Of a stretch of DNA of 64,000 nucleotides, positions 43,288 to 51,267 are shown one piece after another (position 1 is the first letter of the stretch; each line of letters opens with the position of its first letter). The position numbers were made by a program, and so were the translations under genes. Below the pieces are notes generated by a model. It was not told the DNA's origin. It did not search any database and worked only from the letters and a program-made list of their open reading frames with translations. Location of the stretch: positions 7,688,001 through 7,752,000 of the forward strand of contig NZ_CP109473.1 of NCBI RefSeq assembly GCF_036227405.1, written 5' to 3'. This DNA is from Streptomyces sp. NBC_01460 (GTDB lineage Bacteria; Actinomycetota; Actinomycetes; Streptomycetales; Streptomycetaceae).

Positions 43288-44867
43288 ATCCGTCCGTGAA
43301 CCCTCCCATGGAGTCGCCCGTGGACGAGAACCGCGTGATCGCCGCCGTCACCGCGCTGACCGTCGAGGTCGACGGGCGGGCGCTCGTCGACCGGGTCTCC
43401 CTCCGGATCCGGCCCGGCACCGTCACCGCCCTGGTCGGCGCGTCCGGCAGCGGCAAGACCACCACCGGCCTCGCCCTGCTCGGCGCATTCCCGGCCGGCG
43501 CGCGGGTGACGGGCGACGTGACCGTGCACGGCACCCGTATCGGCTACGTCCCCCAGCACCCCGCGGCGGTCCTCAACCCCGCCCGGCGCACCGGAGCCCT
43601 CCTGCACGACATGGCACGACAGCAGGTGCGGGACCTGCCCCGGTCGCGGCGCCGTGCCGCAGCACGGCAGCGCGTCATGGAAGCCCTCGCCGACGCCCAG
43701 CTCTCCCGTACCGACGAGGTGCTGAGGCGCTACCCGCACCAGCTGTCCGGCGGCCAGCAGCAGCGTGTCGTCCTGGCGCAGGCGCTGCTCCTCGGCGCCC
43801 GTGTCATCGTCGCGGACGAGCCCACCACCGGGCAGGACGCCCTGACCAGGCGTCGTGTCGTCGACCAGCTCGCGGCTGTGGTCCGCCGGGGCATCGCCGT
43901 CCTGCTGCTCAGCCACGACCTCGACGTCGTACGCGAACTCGCCGACGAGGTGCTGGTGATGCGGGGCGGCCGCGTGGTCGAGCAGGGCCCGGCCCACCGG
44001 ATCCTGGACGCCCCCACGCACCCGTGGACCAGGGAATTCCTCGTCGCACCGAGGACCCTTCCGTACGCGGACCCCGAGCGCACCGGCGCCGAGGTGCTGA
44101 CGGTCAGCGGCCTCACGGCCCGCCACCGGACCGGCGGCGCCCGGGTCCCGGTGCTGAGCGTGGACCGGCTCACCCTCCGCGGCGGCGAGTGCCTCGCCGT
44201 AGTCGGACGCTCGGGCAGCGGCAAGACCACCCTCGCCCGCTGCCTCGCCGGACTCCACCGCGACCACGGCGGACAGGTCCTGCTCGACGGCACGGCGCTG
44301 CCGCGCAGCCTGCGGGACCGCAGCCGTGGGCAGCTCGCCGCCGTGCAGTACGTCTTCCAGGACGCGCGGGCCGCCTTCGACGAGCACCGGCCCGTCCTCG
44401 ACCAGGTGGCCCGCACAGCGGTACGCCTGCACGGCGCCGGGCGCCCGGAGGCGGCGGCGGAGGCCCGGCGGGTGCTGACGCACCTCGGACTGGACGAGCG
44501 CCTCGTCCGGGGGCTGCCCGGCCGGCTGTCCGGCGGCGAACTCCAGCGCGCGGCCCTCGCCAGGGCACTCCTCGCCCGGCCCCGGGTGCTGATCTGCGAC
44601 GAGATCACCTCGGGACTCGACCCCGTGACCCGGCGCTCCCTGCTGGACCTGCTCGCCGGACTGATCCGCGGCGGGGACGGGATGGGCGTCGTACTGATCA
44701 CGCACGACCTGGACACCGCGGCTCCGGCGACCCGCGTGGCCGTGCTGGACGGCGGAGAAGTCGTCGAGGAGGGGCCCAGGGAACAGATCCTGACCGCTCC
44801 CCGGCACCCGTTCACCGTCTCGCTGCTCGATGCCTCACAGCGGGGGAGGACCACCGCACGTCCCTGA
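43284..44867 (+). CDS. Fused double ABC ATPase (NikD-NikE / DppD-DppF type)
   Basis: A 527-residue protein with two complete nucleotide-binding domains in one chain. Domain 1: GASGSGKTT, signature LSGGQQQR, Walker B VIVADEPTTGQD. Domain 2: GRSGSGKTT (near 310), Q-loop YVFQDARAAFDEH, signature LSGGELQR, Walker B VLICDEITSGLDP. It replaces the usual pair of ATPases, and the cysteine-rich C-terminal domains of DppD/DppF are absent. This completes a one-SBP, two-permease, one-ATPase importer and closes the operon. Confidence 0.9.
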   Translation: MNPSVNPPMESPVDENRVIAAVTALTVEVDGRALVDRVSLRIRPGTVTALVGASGSGKTTTGLALLGAFPAGARVTGDVTVHGTRIGYVPQHPAAVLNPARRTGALLHDMARQQVRDLPRSRRRAAARQRVMEALADAQLSRTDEVLRRYPHQLSGGQQQRVVLAQALLLGARVIVADEPTTGQDALTRRRVVDQLAAVVRRGIAVLLLSHDLDVVRELADEVLVMRGGRVVEQGPAHRILDAPTHPWTREFLVAPRTLPYADPERTGAEVLTVSGLTARHRTGGARVPVLSVDRLTLRGGECLAVVGRSGSGKTTLARCLAGLHRDHGGQVLLDGTALPRSLRDRSRGQLAAVQYVFQDARAAFDEHRPVLDQVARTAVRLHGAGRPEAAAEARRVLTHLGLDERLVRGLPGRLSGGELQRAALARALLARPRVLICDEITSGLDPVTRRSLLDLLAGLIRGGDGMGVVLITHDLDTAAPATRVAVLDGGEVVEEGPREQILTAPRHPFTVSLLDASQRGRTTARP

Positions 44868-44895
44868 AGCGGAATCCGGACCACCCGTCCGGACG

Positions 44896-44901
44896 TACAC
44901 T
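44896..44901 (+). promoter_or_regulatory. -10 hexamer ahead of a mini-ORF
   Basis: TACACT followed by six bases and an ATG at 44908, the leaderless spacing seen at other genes in this window. No clear -35. Confidence 0.4.
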
Positions 44902-44907
44902 CGCCCC

Positions 44908-45000
44908 ATGGGTCATACCGGCGTCATAGGGAAGTGCGCGCGCCAGGCCGCCCCCTGTGCGCCCACGAGCCGCCGCGTCGTCCTTCACGGACACGGCTAG
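44908..45000 (+). CDS. Candidate leaderless 30-residue ORF upstream of murE-like gene
   Basis: ATG to TAG, 30 codons, beginning MGHTGVIGKCARQAAPCAPT and ending SRRVVLHGHG. A TAnnnT hexamer precedes it by six bases. It ends 200 bases before the MurE-like start on the same strand. It contains two Cys, several Arg and two His. It could be a leader peptide in the 5' region of the murE-like transcript, or a chance frame. No family is recognised. Confidence 0.35.
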   Translation: MGHTGVIGKCARQAAPCAPTSRRVVLHGHG

Positions 45001-45200
45001 CGGCCTTCAGCGCGGTCGTCCCCACCCGGGGCGACGCCCATCCCACCTCTCCGCCGTCCTTCCGCACGTCACGCGAGCACGGCGGGCACCGCTCCACACC
45101 GCACACGCCCGACTTCACCACCGCTGCTTCGGCGCACCGCCGTCGCGGCGTTCCGGCGACGGCCGCACCCCGGCTCGAGCCACCCCTCGAAGGGACCACC

Positions 45201-46703
45201 TTGAAGCTGAGCGAGCTGCTGGCCGGACAGAACCACCACATCCTCCAGGGCGACCCGGAGAGGGCGCTCATCACGGCCGGAACGGCCTTCGACGTGGACC
45301 GGGTGGTGCCGGGATCGCTCTTCATCGCGGTGCCCGGGCACCTGGAGGGCGGGCCCGGCGCGGTCGCGCCCGCGCTCGCGCGCGGCGCGGCGGCGGTCGT
45401 CGTGGAGGCCGGCTGCGTGCTGCCCGCGGCGGCGGGGGACGTCTGTGTCGTGCAGGTCCCCGACACCCGGAGCATGGCCGCGGTCGCCGCCTCCCGCTAC
45501 TACGGCGAGCCGGGGCGGCGGATGGACATGGTGGCGATCACCGGCACCAACGGGAAGACCTCCGTCTCGTACATGGTCGAGTCCGTGCTCAGGATCTCCG
45601 AGGGGGCGCGGGCCGGGGTCATCGGCACCGCCGGCAGCCGCATCGGCGACGAGCTGATCCCCATGCCCCGGTCGGTGCTGTCCACCCCGGAATCCCCCGA
45701 CCTGCAGTACCTGCTGGGGTGCATGCGCGACCGCGGGGTGGGCACCGTGGTCCTGGAGGCGACGTCCATGGGGCTGCTCACGCACCGGGTCGACAGCACC
45801 TTCATCGACGTGGGGGTCTTCACCAACCTGAGCCAGGACCACCTGGACGACCACGGCACGATGGACAACTACCGGGACGCCAAACTCCGGCTCTTCCAGG
45901 GGCTGTGCGGGCACGCCGTGGTCAACGCCGACGATCCGGTGGGCGCCCGTATCGGCGCGATGATGCCCGGCGCGGTGACCACCTACGCCCTCGACACCGA
46001 GGCCGACTACCGGGCCACCGACCTGGTCGTGGACGCCTCGGGCACCCGGTTCACCCTGCACCACGACGGCCGCAAGTACCCCGCCGCGATCCCCGCTCCC
46101 GGCAGGTTCTCCGTGTCCAACGCCCTGGCCACGGTGGCGGCCTGCCACACCCTTGGGCACGACCTCGCGGGGCTGGTCGCCGCGCTCGAACGGATGCCTC
46201 AGATCCCGGGCAGGTTCGAACGCGTCCTGACCGCCGGCGGGACCTCGGTGATCGTGGACTACGCCCACTCACCGGACTCGCTGAACAAGGTGCTCGGCAC
46301 CATCCGCGGCTTCGCCCGCTCCAAGGTCATCACCGTCTTCGGCTGCGGCGGCGACCGGGACACCACCAAGCGGGCCGAGATGGGGACGATCGCCGGGACC
46401 CACTCCGACCTGTGCGTCCTCACCTCGGACAACCCGCGCAACGAGGATCCCGAGGCGATCCTGGACCAGGTCGTCCCGGGCATCGAGGCGACCGGCACCC
46501 CGTACGAACGCCTCACCGACCGCCGCAGCGCCATCGAATTCGCCCTGTCGGCAGCCGGGCCGGACGACATCGTCCTGATCGCCGGCAAGGGAAGCGAGCC
46601 CTACCAGATCGTCGGTGACGCGCTGCTGCCCTTCAGCGACGTGGCCACCGTGCGGGAACTCGCCGATGTCCCAGCGCTGCGGACTCAGTCCGCCCTGCGG
46701 TAG
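45201..46703 (+). CDS. murE: MurE-type UDP-MurNAc-tripeptide ligase, probable second copy
   Basis: A 500-residue Mur ligase that would add diaminopimelate to UDP-MurNAc-L-Ala-D-Glu in the cytoplasm. The ATP site is VAITGTNGKTSVSYM. Mur-family residues appear in SVLSTPESPDLQYLL, NLSQDHLDDHGTMDNY and VIVDYAHSPDSLNKVL. The amino-acid-specificity motif DNPRNEDP is the one used by DAP-adding MurE enzymes. A TTG start was chosen for its AAGGGA site five bases upstream. It is not in a division/cell-wall cluster, so it is likely a paralogue of the housekeeping MurE. Its 3' end overlaps the convergent gene by 19 bases. Confidence 0.85.
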   Translation: MKLSELLAGQNHHILQGDPERALITAGTAFDVDRVVPGSLFIAVPGHLEGGPGAVAPALARGAAAVVVEAGCVLPAAAGDVCVVQVPDTRSMAAVAASRYYGEPGRRMDMVAITGTNGKTSVSYMVESVLRISEGARAGVIGTAGSRIGDELIPMPRSVLSTPESPDLQYLLGCMRDRGVGTVVLEATSMGLLTHRVDSTFIDVGVFTNLSQDHLDDHGTMDNYRDAKLRLFQGLCGHAVVNADDPVGARIGAMMPGAVTTYALDTEADYRATDLVVDASGTRFTLHHDGRKYPAAIPAPGRFSVSNALATVAACHTLGHDLAGLVAALERMPQIPGRFERVLTAGGTSVIVDYAHSPDSLNKVLGTIRGFARSKVITVFGCGGDRDTTKRAEMGTIAGTHSDLCVLTSDNPRNEDPEAILDQVVPGIEATGTPYERLTDRRSAIEFALSAAGPDDIVLIAGKGSEPYQIVGDALLPFSDVATVRELADVPALRTQSALR

Positions 46704-47164
46704 GTCAGGGCGAAGTCGTGCTCCCACCCGCCGCCGTCGAAACGGACCTCCCAGGCACCGGCGATGGTGTTCCCGTCCTCGCTGAACGTGCCGGTGAACC
46801 GCTGGCGGAAGTCCAGAGGGGTGAAGTCGGGTGACTCCCGGGTGAGCGTCCACACCCTGCCGTCGAAGGTCATGGCGTACAGGCGGGCCACGCCACGGGA
46901 GTCGAAGTAGTGCTGCGTGTACGAGGCGTTCCCCGGGTCGGCCCGGACGACCATCAGGCCGTCCGGCGCCTCGGGAACCGGAATCTCGGTGCGCTGCACC
47001 AGAACCTGGCCGTCCAGGGCCCATTCGAACCAGGTGCGTGCCCCAGGCCCGTCCCCCTCGGGGCCGGGCACCGGCGGCCGGATGTCGGGGAACCGGGGCT
47101 CCAGGGTCCACTCACCGACGAACACATCGAGGCGCGCCAGCACCTCTGCCCTGCCCACGGTCAT
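46685..47164 (-). CDS. Small beta-rich protein, DUF1579-like, function unknown
   Basis: A 159-residue cytoplasmic protein with alternating short beta strands: FVGEWTLEPRFP near the start, WFEWALDGQVLVQRTEIP, TQHYFDSRGVARLYAMTFDGRVWTL and GTFSEDGNTIAGAWEV near the end. The 'G.W' opening and 'D.R.V....' strands resemble lipocalin-like DUF1579 proteins. The ATG at 47164 has GGAG eight bases upstream. No operon partner. No biochemical role can be given. Confidence 0.7.
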   Translation of the reverse strand: MTVGRAEVLARLDVFVGEWTLEPRFPDIRPPVPGPEGDGPGARTWFEWALDGQVLVQRTEIPVPEAPDGLMVVRADPGNASYTQHYFDSRGVARLYAMTFDGRVWTLTRESPDFTPLDFRQRFTGTFSEDGNTIAGAWEVRFDGGGWEHDFALTYRRAD

Positions 47165-47234
47165 GACGATCACTCCGCTCCGACGCGGTGCGTCCGCGTC
47201 TGTCCTCCGGGTACGTCCCACGGCCGGCCTGCTG

Positions 47235-47882
47235 TCACTCCGGCCACGGCGAATCGAGCACGGTGCGTACGAAGTCCCCGCGTTCGAAGCCGGGCACGTA
47301 GTGCTGGAGTACGTCCGCCTTGACGTTGCCGAAGGTCGTCCCCGGCTTCGGCCGGACGCCTTCGGTGAACGCCGCGAGGATCCGCCGCTTGAAGTCCGGG
47401 CGCGGATGGAGTGCGACGATCGCGGCCCGGTCGGCGTCGGAGACGTCGTCGTAGCCGATGCCGAGGACGTCGTACTCCACCCCCGCGGTCACCAGCGCCA
47501 CCTCGGGCTCCATGAAAGCGGGGATGCCCGGCGTGGTGTGCAGGGCGATGGCCGTCCATACCCTCCGCACGCTGTCCTCGGGTACACCGCGGGCCTGCAG
47601 GAAGCGGCGGGCCTCGTCGGCGCCGTCCACCTCGAAGCGCCGGCCGCTCGCGTGGAAGCGCTGGCCGAGCCCCAGGTCGTGGAACAGGGCGCCGATGTAC
47701 AGCAGTTCCGGATCGAAGGACAGATCACGCCGGCGGCCCTGAAGGGCACCGAAGAGATAGACCCGGTGCGAATGGTGGTAGACGAGTTCGCCGGTGGTGT
47801 CGCGGACGAGTTCGGCCGCCTCCACGGCGAGCCTCGTGTCCGGCACCCGCACGCCGGCTGCCTGGGAGGGGCCGGTTGTCAT
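47235..47882 (-). CDS. HD-domain metal-dependent hydrolase (cyanamide-hydratase-like)
   Basis: A 215-residue HD-superfamily protein. Metal ligands are visible in YHHSHRVYLFG, the central LFHDLGLG (the HD pair), IALHTT and a late Asp in EYDVLGIGYDD. The 'HS.RVY.FG' opening and overall size resemble the cyanamide hydratase-like HD group rather than nucleotide phosphohydrolases. The ATG at 47882 starts MTTGPSQAAGV. It is divergent from the carboxylesterase gene. Substrate unknown. Confidence 0.8.
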   Translation of the reverse strand: MTTGPSQAAGVRVPDTRLAVEAAELVRDTTGELVYHHSHRVYLFGALQGRRRDLSFDPELLYIGALFHDLGLGQRFHASGRRFEVDGADEARRFLQARGVPEDSVRRVWTAIALHTTPGIPAFMEPEVALVTAGVEYDVLGIGYDDVSDADRAAIVALHPRPDFKRRILAAFTEGVRPKPGTTFGNVKADVLQHYVPGFERGDFVRTVLDSPWPE

Positions 47883-48097
47883 CGTGGCACCTGGCTTCCT
47901 GTGCGACAGGTCGGGGAGGGACACCTCCAGGATCCGCGCTCCCGGGCGGGCGCTCGCGCCGACAGGCCGTGGATCCGCCGACTGATTCACCTCGCGGATG
48001 CGTGGGTGGACACCGTTCAGGTGTTGGCCCCGGTCGCCCCACCGGTGCGAGGCTGACACCGGGCCCCCGGCAGAGGGGCGGGAGCGGGGGAGCGGCA

Positions 48098-49627
48098 ATG
48101 GGAGTGTTCACGGCGCGGGCCGGAGTGTTCACGACGCGGGCCGGAGCCGTCACGGGGCGGCCGGCCCCGCGCGATCCCGGAGTGACCGTGCTCCGCGGAA
48201 TCCCCTACGCCGCACCGCCGTTCGGCGCGGACCGGTTCCGGAGCCCCCGCCCCGCCGCGTCCTGGGACGGAGTCCGGGACTGCGCCGTGTTCGGCCCCGT
48301 GGCACCGCAGTCGGCCGAGCTGCCCGGATCGCCGGTCTGGTCCCCGGGGGACGAGGACATCCTCAGCCTCAACATCTGGACCCCGGGCGGGAGCGGGGAC
48401 GCGCTCCCCGTCCTGGTCTGGATCCATGGGGGCGCCTACGTCTTCGGCTCCTCCGCCCAGCCGGACTTCGACGGCACCGTCCTGGCCGGCCGTGGTCTCG
48501 TGGTCGTCACGCTCAACCACCGCCTCGGCTTCGAGGGGTTCGGCCATGTCCCGACCACAGGTGACGCGGAGCCCTGTCCGGACAACCGGGGCCTGCTCGA
48601 CCAGATCGCGGCACTCCGGTGGGTGCGGTACGACATCGCCGCCTTCGGGGGCGACCCCGCCCGGGTCACGGTGGCCGGACAGTCCTCCGGAGCGACCTCC
48701 GTCGCCTGCCTGATGGCGATGGAGGAGGCGCGCGGACTGTTCCGCCGTGCCGTCCTGCACAGCGCGGTGAACGCCTGTGCCACCCCGGAGTCAGCGGCCC
48801 GCACCACGGCGGAGGTGGCCGCGGCGGCCGGGGTCCCCGCCACGTACGACGGGCTGGTGTCCGCGTCCCCGAAAGCGCTCGTCGACGCCTCCGACCAGGT
48901 GGCCGAGCACTACCGGAGCGATCCCGGATCGGGGCCGCGCCACTACGATCCGGCCATCTACGGACCCGTGGCGGGTGTGGCAGGGCTGCCCCTCGACCCT
49001 CTCACCGCCCACGCCGCGGGGACCGGCCGCGAGGTGGACCTGATGGTCTGCCACACCGGCGAGGAGTACTGGCTGCTCGACGCCGTGGGCAGCTGCGCGA
49101 AGGTCACCACCGAGGAGCAGCTCGCCGTGTTCGCCTCCGACCACCGGCTCCCGCGATCCCTGCTGGACGCCTACCGGGCGCTGATGCCAGGGGCCTGCGT
49201 GAACGAGCGCTACCTGGCTGTGTACGGGGACATGCTGTTCGGCGAGTACAGCAGCAGACTGGCGGAGTCCCACGCGCGGGCAGGTGGCAGGGCCTACCTC
49301 TCCCGCTTCGTCCGGCAGCGCGGCGGCCGGGGGGAGCGGGTCAGGGCCTGGCACTGCGCGGACATCCCGTTCGCCTTCGGCACCGTGGACGACGAGAGCG
49401 TCCACTTCCTGCTGGGAGGGCCGCCGGGCGCCGCGGACCGCGACCTCGCGAGGCGGATGACGCAGGCGTGGGCGGACTTCGCCGCGACCGGTGATCCCGG
49501 CTGGCCGCAGGTCGCATCCGGTGGCGCCGTACGGATATGGGACACGCGGCCCGAGGGGACCCGCGGTCGGTGGGACGCCTTCCGGTCGCCCTGGCGGGCC
49601 GCCGGACTCCCGCTGCTCGCACCCTGA
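48098..49627 (+). CDS. Type B carboxylesterase/lipase
   Basis: A 509-residue alpha/beta-hydrolase of the COesterase family, hydrolysing carboxylic esters. The oxyanion loop is VLVWIHGGAYVFGS, the nucleophile elbow VAGQSSGATS (GxSxG), the acid HTGEEYW and the catalytic His in AWHCADIPFAFG. It opens with three 7-residue near-repeats (GVFTxRA), encoded by a 21-bp tandem repeat at 48101-48142, before the normal GIPYAAPPFG start of the family. No signal peptide, so intracellular. The ATG at 48098 has GGGGGAG upstream; the frame is open further upstream but without family character. Confidence 0.9.
   Translation: MGVFTARAGVFTTRAGAVTGRPAPRDPGVTVLRGIPYAAPPFGADRFRSPRPAASWDGVRDCAVFGPVAPQSAELPGSPVWSPGDEDILSLNIWTPGGSGDALPVLVWIHGGAYVFGSSAQPDFDGTVLAGRGLVVVTLNHRLGFEGFGHVPTTGDAEPCPDNRGLLDQIAALRWVRYDIAAFGGDPARVTVAGQSSGATSVACLMAMEEARGLFRRAVLHSAVNACATPESAARTTAEVAAAAGVPATYDGLVSASPKALVDASDQVAEHYRSDPGSGPRHYDPAIYGPVAGVAGLPLDPLTAHAAGTGREVDLMVCHTGEEYWLLDAVGSCAKVTTEEQLAVFASDHRLPRSLLDAYRALMPGACVNERYLAVYGDMLFGEYSSRLAESHARAGGRAYLSRFVRQRGGRGERVRAWHCADIPFAFGTVDDESVHFLLGGPPGAADRDLARRMTQAWADFAATGDPGWPQVASGGAVRIWDTRPEGTRGRWDAFRSPWRAAGLPLLAP
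48101..48142. repeat. 21-bp in-frame tandem repeat x2 at a gene start
   Basis: Two copies of GGAGTGTTCACG(G/A)CGCGGGCC directly after the carboxylesterase ATG, followed by a third diverged unit. Confidence 0.9.
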
Positions 49628-49694
49628 TCCCCTCGGTGGGCGCGGGAACCCGCCCCGGGGTGTCATTGGCATGGACCTGCCTGTCGAACTGGAC

Positions 49695-49731
49695 TACAGT
49701 CCGGAGCGGCACTTCTGAGAGCGCTCTCAGA
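49695..49731 (+). promoter_or_regulatory. -10 hexamer plus LacI-type operator before the protease gene
   Basis: TACAGT at 49695-49700 is a -10 candidate. An 18-bp perfect palindrome, TCTGAGAGCGCTCTCAGA (49714-49731), lies where transcription would just have begun. CG-centred palindromes of this kind are typical LacI-family operators. Two more copies of its core lie at 52339 and 53619. Confidence 0.65.
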
Positions 49732-49792
49732 CGGCTCTCGGATGCCTCCTGTTCCACCCCCACGATGCTGGAACAACAGAAGGGGCACTCCC

Positions 49793-50941
49793 TTGAGACA
49801 CACGACGATGGTGCGGACGGGTCTCTCCGCACTGCTCATGATGGGCACCTGGGCGGCTGTCGGTCCGATCCAGGCCTCCGCGGCGGACTCCCCCTCCTCC
49901 GCCGAAGCGCAGGCCTCCGCCGGGATCATCACCGCCATGCAGCGGGACCTCGGGCTGACGAAAAGTCAGGCGGAGGCGCGGCTCACCGCCGAGAAGGCGG
50001 CGACGTCCCTGCAGGGGAAGGCGAGCGGGGCGGCCGGGGCCTCGTTCGGCGGCTCCTGGTTCGACGCGGAGAGCGGCAGGCTCACGGTCGCCGTCACGGA
50101 TCCAGCCAAGGCCGGTGACGTCAGGGCGACCGGCGCGCGGGTCCAGGTGGTCGACCACACCGCCCGGGAGCTCGACGCCACCAAGAAGCGACTCGACGCG
50201 CTCTCCGCGCCGAGCGGCGTCAGCAGCTGGCACGTCGATCCCCGGGCGAACAGCGTCGTCGTGAACGTCGTCGCCTCCGAGCAGGGTGACAACGATGTCC
50301 GCACATTCGTCGCGAAGGCGCGCAAGGCGGGCCCCGTGACGGTGAAGCAGACCGCTGAGGCTCCGCAGACCTTCGCGGCGGGGACGGTCGGTGGCGACCC
50401 CTACTACACCGGCAACGTCCGCTGTTCCATAGGCTTCTCGGTGCACGGCGGCTTCGTCACGGCGGGCCACTGCGGCCAGGCCGGCGGAGCGGTCAGGGGC
50501 TGGGACGGCTCGGCCATCGGCAACTTCCAGGGCTCGTCCTTCCCGGAGAACGACTACGCCTGGGTGAACGTGGGCAGCGGCTGGTGGACCGTCCCGGTGG
50601 TCCTGGGCTGGGGCACCGTCTCCGACCAGCTGGTCCGCGGCTCCAACGAGGCCCCGATCGGCGCCTCGATCTGCCGCTCCGGCTCCACCACCCACTGGCA
50701 CTGCGGCAACGTGCTCGCCAAGAACGAGACCGTGAACTACAGCCAGGGCGCCGTCCGTCAGATGACCAAGACCAGCGTGTGCGCCGAACCGGGCGACTCG
50801 GGCGGCTCGTTCATCAGCGGTGACCAGGCGCAGGGAGTCACGTCCGGCGGCTGGGGCAACTGCAGCAGCGGCGGCGAGACCTGGCACCAGCCCATCAACG
50901 AGATCCTCAACCGCTACGGCCTGACGCTCCACACGGCCTGA
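49793..50941 (+). CDS. Secreted alpha-lytic-type serine protease (peptidase S1E) with prodomain
   Basis: A 382-residue preproprotease like S. griseus proteases. A signal peptide (LSALLMMGTWAAVGPIQASA) is followed by an alpha-lytic prodomain (about 35-195) and the mature chymotrypsin-fold enzyme from about VGGDPYYTG. The triad is His in VTAGHCG, Asp in NDYAWV and Ser in PGDSGGSF. Four mature cysteines fit disulfides. A TTG start is used because AAGGGG lies seven bases upstream; ATG 49808 is the alternative. A LacI-type operator precedes it. The stop codon falls in a 17-bp tandem repeat. Confidence 0.92.
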   Translation: MRHTTMVRTGLSALLMMGTWAAVGPIQASAADSPSSAEAQASAGIITAMQRDLGLTKSQAEARLTAEKAATSLQGKASGAAGASFGGSWFDAESGRLTVAVTDPAKAGDVRATGARVQVVDHTARELDATKKRLDALSAPSGVSSWHVDPRANSVVVNVVASEQGDNDVRTFVAKARKAGPVTVKQTAEAPQTFAAGTVGGDPYYTGNVRCSIGFSVHGGFVTAGHCGQAGGAVRGWDGSAIGNFQGSSFPENDYAWVNVGSGWWTVPVVLGWGTVSDQLVRGSNEAPIGASICRSGSTTHWHCGNVLAKNETVNYSQGAVRQMTKTSVCAEPGDSGGSFISGDQAQGVTSGGWGNCSSGGETWHQPINEILNRYGLTLHTA

Positions 50942-51002
50942 CGCTCCACACGGCCTGACGCTCCACACGGCCTGACACTCCACTGGGCCCGAGGCTCCAC
51001 AG
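50918..51002. repeat. 17-bp tandem repeat x5 across the protease stop codon
   Basis: Three perfect copies of GGCCTGACGCTCCACAC, then two diverging copies. The first copy encodes the last protease residues; the stop arises in the second because 17 is not a multiple of three. Confidence 0.95.
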
Positions 51003-51018
51003 GGCCCGACCGATGGTC

Positions 51019-51045
51019 CCCGCCGGGTCCTGGTGACCCGGCGGG
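51019..51045 (+). terminator. First hairpin after the protease gene
   Basis: An 11-bp perfect stem CCCGCCGGGTC/GACCCGGCGGG with loop CTGGT. No T-run. Confidence 0.7.
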
Positions 51046-51054
51046 AACGCGACC

Positions 51055-51096
51055 GGTCTGCTGCGGCAGCAGGGTGGCCCCCTGCCGCAGCAGACC
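51055..51096 (+). terminator. Second hairpin after the protease gene
   Basis: A 15-bp perfect stem GGTCTGCTGCGGCAG/CTGCCGCAGCAGACC with a 12-base loop, only ten bases after the first hairpin. Confidence 0.75.
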
Positions 51097-51255
51097 TCGG
51101 CCGTCCCGGCCCCCGGGCCTGCCCGGGCGGGGCATCCTGTCGGATCATTGCGGGCTCATGTGCTCGTGCGCGCACGTCTCGTCACCCGGGCGTCCCGGCG
51201 GCCGTCCGGGCCGACGGGGTGCCACGTGCCGATGTCCGCCCGCCGAGGCTCCGGG

Positions 51256-51261
51256 TAGGTT
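51256..51261 (+). promoter_or_regulatory. -10 hexamer for a leaderless kinase-like gene
   Basis: TAGGTT, then six bases, then ATG at 51268. No ribosome site apart from GGGG directly before the start. Confidence 0.4.
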
Positions 51262-51267
51262 CTGGGG

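Noticed and set aside
39900..44867. Calling the second ABC importer a plain nickel or dipeptide system
   Set aside because: Sequence alone would allow it, but it is co-transcribed with biosynthetic and export genes under a Zur-type box, so a chelate importer is preferred. Nickel specificity is not shown.
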